Shown here one piece after another: positions 46,186-58,100 of a stretch of 64,000 nucleotides of DNA. Source of the stretch: Archilochus colubris (taxonomy: Eukaryota > Chordata > Aves > Apodiformes > Trochilidae); contig CM041084.1 in NCBI GenBank assembly GCA_023079485.1, positions 22,286,609 through 22,350,608 on the forward strand, in the 5' to 3' direction. Both the position numbers and the translations under genes were made by a program. Every line of letters starts with the position of its first letter. Positions within the stretch are counted from its first letter, which is position 1. Below the pieces are notes generated by a model. The model was not told the origin of the DNA and searched no databases. It worked only from the letters and a program-made list of their open reading frames with translations.

Positions 46186-49100
46186 GTGAGTCCTGCACTG
46201 GCACTCGGCTCCCGATGGTGCTGCCCGGCGCCCCGGGGTCCCGGCGGGGGTGGCGGGGTGAACGCAGCCGGGCTGGCAGCACCCGCGGCGGCACCGGCCC
46301 TGAAAAACGTTTCCTGGGAGGAAAGCTCGGGAAAATAGCAGCTCTTTCCCGGCAGTGCTGCATAGTGAAGGAGTTAGCCCAAAATAGGCTAGAAAAAACA
46401 AACTATAAATGAGAGTTGGCTAGCGTGCTTCCATTGCCGAAGGAAAACCTTGGCAAAAAGCAAATGGTTATTTTCGTTTTGTTGCTGGTCTGGCAATTTA
46501 TTTATTTTTTTTTTGTTCGAGCTGGACGTCATTTTAAGTTGAGGCGTGAGATGCTGAAGCAGATAAGGGCGGCCCAGTGATTTAGGAAGCCAGACAAAAG
46601 AAGCCTGTCTGTCATCGGCCGTGAAGTCTGGTCGTTCTTTCAGTGACATAAACCATCCCGAGGTTGCATTACCGTAACGCTGCTGCCAAGCATCTTATCT
46701 CCCGCTATCACCGCATCGCGTGTGGGTTTGACACCAGGTTATTTTGCAGTCGAGTTTGTTACCAAGAACAATGCCAAAGAGTTCTTGTGTGCTCAGACTG
46801 GCGTTTCTCTTGCTCTTTGGCACACTGCTTAAATTCACAGTTTAGAGCCTTGATGACAGCACCAACAAGCAGCTGAACGGGGAGAGAGGGTACCTCGGAG
46901 GAGGTGCGAGGTGTCCCCGGGCTGGCTGGGCAGAGCAGCTGCAGGTAGTGCCAGAAGGCTGGGCAGTAGCCAGGGTGGGCAGGTGATGCAGAAGCCCTGG
47001 CCCTGCAGACCCACTCTCAGCGCCCTTCCAGAGCCCTCACCCATCCATTGTCCCACTGGGATGTTTTCCTTACAGTCTGGCTGGCAGACGTGGGTCAACT
47101 TTCTGAGCTGCTTTGTCCCAGTGAGAGGATGTGAAGTGCCTGTGCTGCAGCTGTGAGCTGTGGCATTCGGTTCTCCCTCTGTAGCCCTACCAGGGAGGTG
47201 TGCTGAAAGATATGGGCATTATTTTTTCACATTGTGTATGCATTCAAGGTGCTACATTTAGCTTTTAAGGACTGCAAACTTTAAGTGCAGGATAGCATTT
47301 GAAATTGGGTGTCCTTTGTTGGCCTACTGCAAGATGAAAAAGACTTTGAAAAGCTCATTCTTCTTTGTAAACCAGATAGTTTCAAGGGTAAATGCCAAGT
47401 TTCAGTTGTGAAGCAAATGTCGAGTCATGATTATAAATTTCTATCTGCATATAAAAATAGCTTTCGCCTATCATCAGTCTTAAACTTGTAAAATGCATTT
47501 AACTTTTTTTTTATTAGGAAAAATAAAAGCAGTCAGGTGTTTGGTTTGTCACATGCTTGTGTGTGCGTGCGGATACACAGACACAAAACTGTGGATGGGT
47601 TTTACTAATAGCTGAAGTCATTAACAAAGAAAATATTTTGAATGAAGATGCTGCTTGTTGTAACAGTGACAGCCCTGTTAATGCCTTTTAGGGAGCAAGG
47701 CCCCTCTGGCTGGTAATTTCTGCATGATTTAGTTTTCTCTGTTGGATGATCATCTCTTTTTGTCATTTTTCACAAATTAAATAATTTTTTAGTTTCCTTG
47801 GGAGCTTTGGCCTTGTTTTAGGTGCATAGATTGTTATGTCTTTCAGCTCTTATAGTTCTTCATGCATGTGTGTAGCAGTGCAGGAGTGTGGCCGGGCTCC
47901 TGGTTGATTTGTTTGTGGTGATTGTTTTGTGATTAAAACTCAGCTGCTGCCAGCAAACCTGTTGGATCTTCAGATGCTCTAGTATTTTGATCATGATTCT
48001 GGTAAATGCACTTTGAGCTGAAAACTTTGTTATTTATCAGTATGAGATTTGAACATAGTCCATTCCCTGACACCCAGAGTCACAGATAAGACCAAGCAAA
48101 GCAAATCTTTGTTTAAAAAAACTCCTAACCTGCATACCAGGAAATCCTCAATTAAAATACATGCTGTACTTCTCTTCTTCATATTGGTCACTCTGATTTT
48201 ACAGCTTTTTTTGGAAGATGTGCTTCTTTGGTGAGATTGGCAAATTACTAATTAATATGTATCTAATCTGGAATTTTGACACATCTTTTCACTTGTGATT
48301 TTTTTATCAATAACTGTGACAATCTTTTAACTTTGTCTGTTCTACTGCGATTTATGTGTTCCCATAGGCTTAAGGACACAGTACAGCATCCTGAGCACAA
48401 CCATATAAATGATACAAGTGTAACATGGGTTTGAGTCAAATAATTAGCAAGTCAAACTTTCACTCACCACAGCAGGGAATACCTGATGGCTATTCTTAGA
48501 ATGGTGAGACCTCCTTCTGTGTTGGCTGTATTCCAGCTGCCAAATAAAGTCTTTCCAGTGCCACAAGACCCCTTCATTTGGACGCCAAAGTTTATATTAG
48601 CCTGTTGGATAAGAGTATAAGAAATATATCTTAATTGTCATTGGCAGTGTTTGGTTGTTGCTTTTTTTTTTGTTTGTTTTGTTTTTTTGTTTTGTTTTTT
48701 TGTTTTTGGTTTTTTTGTTTTTGTTTTTTGGCTAGGGCTTGCAGTTTAGTACTCAATAAACTATAGTCAAGACTACCTTGTCCCCACAAAGTAATCTGTT
48801 TTTGAGAGGTTGTATCAGCAATGGATTTATAAATGTGATTTATTATTATTTTTTTACACAGTATGCTAAATAATTTTTGAAGCTGATTCCTAAGCAGAGA
48901 TAGTCTTAAAACCATCTCAGTTATCCCTGGGGCACAGCAAAGGGCCATTATTTGGTACCTATGTTGGCCTCAAGTAGACATCTTCCTAGCTGTGAACTGA
49001 TGCTTTCCAGCCACTACATCCAGAGACTGTCAGAGAGTGATGAAAACCTGGCTGTATTACACATACTCATCCTGCAAAATTATGACCCTGCCCATAACTC

Positions 49101-52100
49101 TTAGAATGCCAAATACTGATGGTATTTATTCTGCTGAGCTGAAAAACGTGAGGTGTGAAATTATTGTCCATCTCTGAACCTTCACCCTGAGCATTTGCTC
49201 TGTGCTATATGCAAGTTTGACAAAGGACACCATGACACACACACTGTGGTGTGTTGAAGGAAATGAATGTGGCCTATGGTGCCAAACTGAAGTTAATTTT
49301 CTAGAATAGACAGGATGCCTTTTTGCTGCAGAAATTACATGCTCCCAGTTCTAGAAAAATAAACTATTTTTGCAGCTAAGGCATCCTTTGCTAGAATTTT
49401 TGTGTGTTTCAAGGAGTGTCCTTATTAAAATTTAGAACATCATAAAGAACTTATAATGCTAAGAATCTGAAAAATGTCCAGAATTCTTTCTATTGATAGG
49501 ATTTTGTCAGTCCATTAATTTTTGGACAAACATCTAAATTCGTTTAAAAAAATCTGATTTCCTTGCTTGCATGCTGTGTTGTCCATATAAATGACCACCT
49601 CATACTTTATGTTAACTGACTTTTTGAGATTCAGTTGACTCACTGATTATTTGAGCATTTAAACCTTTATTAAGTTTGGTTCTTAGTTTTATGCTTTGAT
49701 AATTATGTAATTAAAATTATAATGAGTAATGTATAAAATTAGCATAATCTCTTAGTTATGCAGAGTTCTTGGCTGTGCATTTGTTGCATTAAATATCAAA
49801 ATAATATTTTCAGTTTCTTTATCTCATACCATTTAACATCTGTTTTCTTGTACAATCTCTGTAGTAAAAAACTAATACAATCAGGTACAAAGAAAGGAAG
49901 GAAGAAGGGAAGAAAGAGGAAAACATTGCTAGGATTGCTCACAGAGCACTGAAAGGAGGCTTGTGAGCATCCCTAGGCTTCTTACTATCTCCTAACTAGT
50001 ACAAAGGTTATCTCTGCTGTCTCCTGTAATGTACACTCACATAGCTCACATACCTGAGATAATGAGGAGTTTGTTTGTAAACAGCTCTTATTTGTAACTT
50101 CAGCAAAGCTTTTTTTTTTTTTTTTTCTTTAATGGTTTAAAAAAGAAAAGGATTGCCTTGATGAGAAAACTTTTTTTCTATAATTTGTTATATAAAACTC
50201 ACTGGGCTGATGATTTGTTTTAAAGTTGCTATTAGTGAATTGGTTGAGAGTGGAACTATTATTGAACAGAATCTAATCAAATGAGTGCCCAGGACTCTCT
50301 TCTTTTTAGAGAATCTTAGAAAACTTTTAGTCAAAGGCAGAAGTTTAAGTAAAGACATTTACATTACATAGCTACATTGTAAGTTTTGTTGGTTATTTGT
50401 TACTTGACTCCTCTTGAAATGTTTTGGTCATGTGAAAATCTTGTGTTTTGGTAAGGGAGTAAAGCTTGTCAGTGTGACCTAGGTGTGTCATATACTAATT
50501 TATAGTTTATATGGTGGTGTGACCTGAAAGGTAAATGAAAAGATTGAAAATCAGTTCTCAAAAAGTGTTCTTCATGTTGGCTTTTTTCTTTCTTTTAATT
50601 TTTTTTTTTGTTGGTTGGTTTTTTTGTTTGTTTTAATGCCCTGATTTATAGTTCTGAGTACTTGGGACTGGCAGTCTAAAAGTTTTGTTCAGCCTTAAAA
50701 ACCATAAAAATGCATTTCAGTGTGTGCCTCAAACCTCCTCAGCAAATTCCGTTTGGTTTGTTTTTTTTTTAGTTATTTGTTTTGGTTTTGTTTTACTACT
50801 GAGCATGAAGTTTAGATGACTAGTAGTAAAACAGTATCTTCACAGATTTGAAGGAAGATTTGAATATCTGAAAGAAGTGGAAATCTGGAAGCAAGGGAAG
50901 GCTGGATGATCCCTGCTTTTCTGTACAAAGTGGAGTTTGTGCCACTTGCTGCCCATGTCAAGGGTTGTGAAGCTGCAGCACTCTGTGCAGAGGTGTTCTG
51001 CCTGTGATACAGCTCCTACAGTTATAGGTTTAGGGTTTTTTTGAAGCTATTAATGCTGCTGCTTCTGAGGACAAAGTTTGGAAGAGAGACTGGTTTAGGA
51101 ACTAGTAGCAATTTGAAAGCAAAGGGATCATCTAAAAGAGCAAAGAAGCTACTGGAGTCTAAATCCTCAACTGTGCTAGGTGCTTTAGTATTTATCTCCT
51201 GCAGAAATAAATGCTTTTTAAATGTAGGAAGTTAGGAAGAGGGAGCCTTCTGGGGCAGCACATATAAGCTGTATGGTCATTCAGGTGACGTCCCTTATAT
51301 TGTGAGCTGTCATGATTTAAACTGAAAAGAAATAGTGCAATCAATAAGGCAATGGTTTGTCTTTAACTCTTCCACAGAAGTAAATGAAGTGTACACAGTA
51401 CACAGTCCCTGGTAAGTCTGCTTGTACGGTGAAAAGCAACCAGTCTTGTACCTTCAGACTTCTACAGTTCAAAGTAGATTTGGGGAGAGAGTAGTTTTTC
51501 TTTACATTTCAATAAAGATACCCAATATGCTAAAGGATCATCTTTCACAACTATTGACATCTTTATTTTCTCGCTTTACCAGTGCACATGATTTCTGCAC
51601 TGTTTTCTTCTTCCTTGCTTGTTGGTTAGTTGCTGCTTTAACAGTGTAAGACAGAAATCTCTTCTGCTTTAATATAAGCCACATTGTAAAAGAAAAGAAA
51701 AGAAAAAGGACAAAAGCATGCTACAGTGCAGACTATTTCATAAAGGCTTAGTACTTGACAAACTGAATAGATGGTTAGGTGTTTATTATACTTTTTTCAG
51801 GTTCAGTCAGGGTCTCCATAAAGCGTTTTCGTGCTTACTGGGAATCAAAATTTCAAAAAAACATTGTGAACTCATATTTTTCTTTAACCTGAGAGAATTA
51901 TGTTTTTCATATATATGTAAATATACTTTCTTGGAAACATGCTGTGCAGTCCTACATTTCATTTACAGATTCAGATTTTGAGTATAGAATTGTTATTCAT
52001 TCCAGCCTGTTTTCTCCTATTAGAACAGGAAAATGTGGCTCTCTTTTGTCTTTTCTGGTGTTACTTTGTGCTTATTGAAATGCAGTACAGATAACAATTT

Positions 52101-55100
52101 CTTTTTTTTTTTTCCCTTTTATTTTAAAGCCTTGAAGAAAGAAGATAGCAGCTTTGATGAGGTAGGTTAAATATCTTTGTACCTTACATAGTCCAGGTAT
52201 GGCTTCATATTTCTCACTAGTGCTAAAAGAGACCTATAGCTAGTAGTGTTATGATATGCATGTTAATACTGCTTGAGCACATTTTTATTTTCCAAATAAC
52301 TACCAGGTGAATTAGTTGGTCGAAATATCTGAGTGGAATGCTTGAGGTTTTTTTGCAGTATAATAGAACTGGATGTTATATGGAAAGTGGTAATTTAAAA
52401 ATGTTCCGTACAGAGAAATGTTGCATACAGAGAAAACACTTTATATGTAATTCTTGTAATTGTAGGCCTGTACTGTAAGAGACAGTGAAAAAACATCACT
52501 CTTGAGGGAACACTTTATATAAAGTGCTGCTGCATTGGCTTCTTGCTGAATATGTCAACTGAGATAGATGCTTATATGAAATGAAAATCTGACCTCCACA
52601 AAACCAGCAGCTATCTGTAATGGTAATAAAATGCAATGCAATGCAGTGGTTTTTCTTACTTTAATTCTTCTAAAGAAGTAAATGAAGTGTTTTCAAGTTT
52701 GGGTTCCTGGCCTATCTTCAGTAATATGTGTGTTAACCTGTAAAATATGCTGTTCATGATTTGTGCTTTCCTTTACCTATGGTTGGCTTTGAGAGTTCCA
52801 GGTTGGTGTAAGTTATCCTGCAGCAGATGTTCAGCAGGAAGAGATGTAGCTCTTGGTGTGATGAATGGTACTGTAGTCAGTGCTTGCCTTGTACTTCCCT
52901 CTGCCACCAGAGCTGGAAGCAAATGGTAATGTTTTCATGTGTTGATGTTAACACTTCTGGCATTTCTGTGTTTTCTTCTTCATTGCTTGATGAAAGCTTA
53001 AATTCTTGGCTGATTACAGTGAGATAACTGCTGTGTAATGCCAGATTCTAGAATAAATAAATGATGACATAATATATTTGATACTGGGTCAAATCAGACT
53101 TCATCTCTATGTAGACAGATTGAACTGAATTTTACATCCCTCTACTCAGATTCTTTAACAGCTATAGTTTTTGCTTTTCTGGTGTTACAGCAGAGTGCTG
53201 TAACTAGGCTGGACCCCTCTCAGGTCTGGAATGAAGGTCCTGGGTCAGGGTCAGTTTTCAGGAGCTCCTGTCAGGTCATGCAGTGGTACAGACTATTGTA
53301 TTTCTCTTACAACACTGGTAGAACTTGATACCTCCCTAAAAGTTACAGCTGGGCAGATGTATGGTTGGTAGCCTCTAAATCCTTAGTTTATAAAATCTTC
53401 TCTGTTTTTTTCCAGTACTTTCTTCTGGAGGCTGTAGTGATGTACCTGTGCTATAATCTACCCAGTAAATACGTGGTATTCAATTTGATACAGATTTTGA
53501 AAAGCTCTTTAAAAAAATGCTGTCTTATGAACACGGCATTTTTCCTGTCCTTTCCCCATCCCCAGGATTGTTTATCTACTGGCTGTATGTATTTTCTTTA
53601 ATTCTGCCATTTTGTTTGAAAAGGAGACAACCTGAGCAAGTTTTTATGTAAATTAAAGGGGCTTGGGAAAAAAAAAATCTTTCAAATATGTTTTTAATGG
53701 AATCTGATTGTTGACGTGAGTTACTGCAGAGGTGGCAAGAGAAAGCTAGTGAGAAGAGTACACAAAATAATTTTCTTCCATCTCCTGTAAACAGGGAAGA
53801 GCTTGTTATGACATTAGCATCAATAGGTTCCTTGGGTTTAGCTGACATTTCTTAGAAGAAAGAAAAGTGTGCTAAGATTTTATGTTGTCCTGGTTATCTC
53901 TTCAAACTCAGCACAACAGTTCCTGGCAATTATCTTTGTGGACTGGAGAATGGACTGGACTGTGTTATCACTTAATGCCTTGCTTTCAAACATCCTTCAA
54001 ATCAGAAGATAAGGCAGTCTTTAGTGGCAATGGTGTAGCTGAGGGTAGTGACAGCTACTTCTAAGGGAGAGAATATCTGTGAGCAGAGGACTGTGCACAT
54101 TTGTTGGTCTCAGAAGCCTATCCTGAGAAACATGACGGAGACCATACTGTGATATGAAAGGATATGTGGATGCAGTTATGAAGACAGTTACAGTGACAAC
54201 AAGTGGAACATCAGATGAGAAGGAGCGACAGTAGGTAGCTGTCTAAATACTGTTTTATTTCAACTCTGTAGGTCTCCTGATATGAAAAATGATATAGTAA
54301 AGTATTGAAACATAAATTGCAGTTAACAAGCAGCATCTTCGTCTTGTACAGCTAATAAAAGATACTCTTTCTGTTTCATGGTGCTGCAAGATGCTGTGTC
54401 TCCCTCTTCCTGGAGGGAGCCTGGCCTGTGAAATGGGGATGGAACAAGTAGCAATGAACATTGTCAGGATTCTGTGCTCCTGATACCTTGATAAGAGAAG
54501 GAGGATTGGTGTGTTTTAGCCTTTGAAGCAGAAGCTGGCCAGCAAGGATCCGAAATCACTGAAGGAAGAGGGAAAGTGGGATGAAGAGCAGGGGGAGCTT
54601 TCTAAAGCCACAAATCTGGGGTTTGCAGCCCACTCAGTTTTCAGATTCTCCATGTTGTAGGTGCTACATCAGGAGCTGTCTTGTTTGTCCTTCAGGAACT
54701 GGGGGGGAAAAATTGAGCTGTTCAGTGGATGTTACTCTACCAAATTTACACTTGGCACATGGTAGCTCAGAGATACACAGCACGGCAGGAGATTATCTTT
54801 TTTTTAAAGAAAAATGACAAAAATTAAATTAAAAACATGATAGGCAAATGTATCACATAATTGCTTTCTATGGGTTACAAAATCAGTCCTCTAGTAAATT
54901 AGGACTAAAAGCAAAGCAAGGACATGAACAGCAAAACCTGTGAATATGCTGCATGTCAGAAAATGCTTCTAATTGGTTTAGAAGTGTTTCAGGTATCTGT
55001 GTAGTGGATTTAGTCCTGCCCATAAACTCAGAGCACGATAGCATGAAGGAGCATTGTAGAATTTGTCATTATTTTGTACCTGCTGTTGCTTTCCTTTGAT

Positions 55101-58100
55101 TAAATTTTGAATGAAAAAAATCCTTTTCTGTAGATGCTACTGGCCTTTACTTCAGTCCATGAGAACACTTGAATTAATCAATTTAAAATCAATCACTGTT
55201 TGCCTTCCTGAGATGACATCTTCCAGAGTAGGACACAGATCGCTTTCTGTGTAATCATTCATTCAAAGCAGCAAGCCAACGATGTGGGGTTTTTTTTTGT
55301 TTGGTTGGTTTTTTTTTTTTCTTTAATATTAGCCTTCTCCTTTTTGTCATACCAACTTTTTCTGGTCACACTGTAGGAACTGGAACATGGGATGGCTTCA
55401 GTACCTACTGAAATCACTGTGAAAAGTCTCAGTATTTTCAATGGTTTGTGGGCTGGTTTTTCTATAACAAAATACCATAAATTGAGGGGGGTAGGTTGTG
55501 TGTGGAGGCTGCTCCTGCCTGTCTTCAAAGTTACTTTGTTTGAGTGGGGGAGACTGGTTTCTGTAAGCACTTATATCATGATTTAGGACCTTCAGTCATG
55601 TATACGCACAGTAGATAAATTAGTACTGGTGTCAAATGAAATAAAATCAAAATAATTTAAAGTCTTGAAATCAATATGAATTGCTGTGACTATTGCTTTG
55701 TATGTGCTGAGCTATATTTTAGTGTTAATTTTGTCTGGTAATAAGAAGCATCTTTCTTTTAGGCCACTTTCCATAGGGAATTAGGATATTGTGATTGTGT
55801 TCAGTGTGTAATACTTTCTGACTCCACCCAGTAACTTTAAAGCTGGCCAACACTAGATGCCTGGATTCTTGGTGAAAAAGCATCTACACTGGCTGAAGGA
55901 TAGAGATGAGAATCTCCTCTGATGGAAAAGCTGGAATGCAGTTTTTTGTGAATATAGGAGAAAATTGATTAGAAGTGTTATGAATACCCTTGACCTCAGC
56001 AAAATCCCTAATACCCCTCTACTCCTTACTATGTTTAGAGTCTTCAGCTCTGAGGAATCCAAATTTCACTTATTTTTACTTGTGGAACAACTGTGTGTTT
56101 GAAGTGGGAGTGTGTGAAAGGGAGTTTTGCCAAGTTACTTCTTGATTCTGTAGTGTTCCTGCTTTCACAGTCTCTCTCTCTCTCTCTCTCTGACAAAAAA
56201 ATCCAATCCCCAAACAAAAAGGCTACACCCTCCGTAGGGTGTTGCCATGGAAAATGTCTTGCTTTAAAGACCCATCTCTTATCAGGAGGTCTTGAATAGA
56301 GAATATTTTGAATTTGAAGAGTTAAAGAGAGGGTTTATTTTGGAAAAAAAGCAGAGCTCTGTAAAGAATGATCAAGAGGAATTTTAATGCCATAATGCAG
56401 GAAACTCATAATACAATAAATAACATTTATGCATTTATAAAAAGTTTTTTTGGTAGAATCATAGAATCATAGAATCATAGAATAGGCTGGGTTGGAAGGG
56501 ACCTCAGAGATCATCGAGTCCAACCCTTGATCAGCTACCGCCACAGTCACTAGACCATGGCACTGAGTGCCATATCGAGTCGCTTTTTAAATGTCTCCAG
56601 GGACGAAGAGTCAATTTGCTTGAGAGAGAAGTGTATGTAGGAAGTATAGATATGGAACTGTATCCTTACTTTATTCTCCTACCAGAGAGGATCTGGACTG
56701 TGGGATATGGAGGAGAGAGAAATTGAACCCTCTTGACACTCAGTGTTACTTTTTGTAGGATCTTGGAATAAATGGTATTTCACTCCTGGGAGACTTAAAA
56801 GGGTCGGGTTGGTGTGTGACAGTCCTATGGAAGAGCCTGTGTTGCAGAGGGGATTGGAATCCTTTTTGTCCCTTCTTGGGCACAGTAATTCTTATTGATT
56901 TGGATACAGTAAAACCATTACAAAATATAGCTGAGCTTTCTGCTCTTGATGCTTTATTTAGGAAGCAGGGGGCTGATGTCTACTGAGCTGCTCTATGTTG
57001 TCATGTGATGTGTTGTGATGGAGAACTTCCAGAGAAGTGGTTATGGGTAATGTTTATAAATGGCCTGGATACCTTTGGGGTATGAGTGTTACCAGTGAAC
57101 TTGGGTGTGACTCAAGGGTGTATGATGACTTTGATGCAATTCTCATCTGCTTATTGCTGGCACAGTCAGGTAGTGTGTGGTTATCAGGTGTGACATGTGA
57201 CCAAAGGCTGATGGGAAAAGAGATGTAGTAAGGAATGCTAGAAAAATAACCCCCCCTGACTTGGAAAACAAACACAGAAGTGTAAATGTTAAAGCAGTTT
57301 ATAAATAATACCAGGGAACTGTGTCAGAAAATGTTCATGTGGTGGTTTAAGTTACTTTGCCAAATGTATACAAAGGTGCTTCAAGAGTCTTGAGAAATGG
57401 GTCTGTTCAAATGTATGTCACAAAGCAAATGAGAGGTAACATTATCCCAGGATGAAGACAGCAACTCAGAATTGGAAGCTGCTACTTGAGACATGACACA
57501 GGCAAATTTTTGGGGGTGGCAGATAAAAGCTCAGTAATGTAATCTGATGCCTCCTGCAGGAGAACCATCTTCATTTATGCAGTTGTCAGATTCATGGGTT
57601 TGTGTGTGTTGGGTACAGTTTTTCCAGACTGCCACAGGAAGATGGGTAGGGTTGATGTTGTTTCATGATGCCAGTTAGTGCATGTGCACTTGTAGCAGAA
57701 TAATGCCGGCACTTTGGGTATTGTAAAGCCATTCTCAGATGCTTAAAGGGAATTATTGTTTCCTCTAGATGAGGAAATCATTAGGAAATGTGCTTCAGGT
57801 GGGTCTTAGAACAAAGAGCATGGTTGGGAGAGAGCAAATGCTGCCATTCTGCCAGAGCATGGCAGCTTCTTATTGGATCAACTGTGGGACAGATGTGCTT
57901 TTCATCAGGCTCTAAAAATCGGGTTTCAAACTTCCAGTGTCCTAAAAAAAATCCAATGCTTGGACTGCCTTTCTTAATTTTGCAAAGAATTTTGCCATGG
58001 CGATGTGGAATTTCTGCCATTTCCATGTGCTGTGTTGCATGTCAGAAAGCTGGGGTCTGCAAGATGTGAGACAATTTAGAACCAGGTCTAGCTGACCACA

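Larger units (their letters stand above)
45100..46330 (+). promoter_or_regulatory. CDK14: CpG-island promoter and leader of CDK14
   Basis: Very GC/CpG-rich block covering the first coding exon, with GC-box matches (GGGGCGGGAC at 45865-45874), C-run and G-run clusters, CCCTCC/CCCTACC repeats at 45712-45742 and an AGC triplet run. No TATA box was seen. The large ORFs at 45161-45883 and 45348-46073 are overlapping, Pro/Arg/Ser-rich and compositional; I do not call them proteins. The transcription start is not determinable here. Confidence 0.75.
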
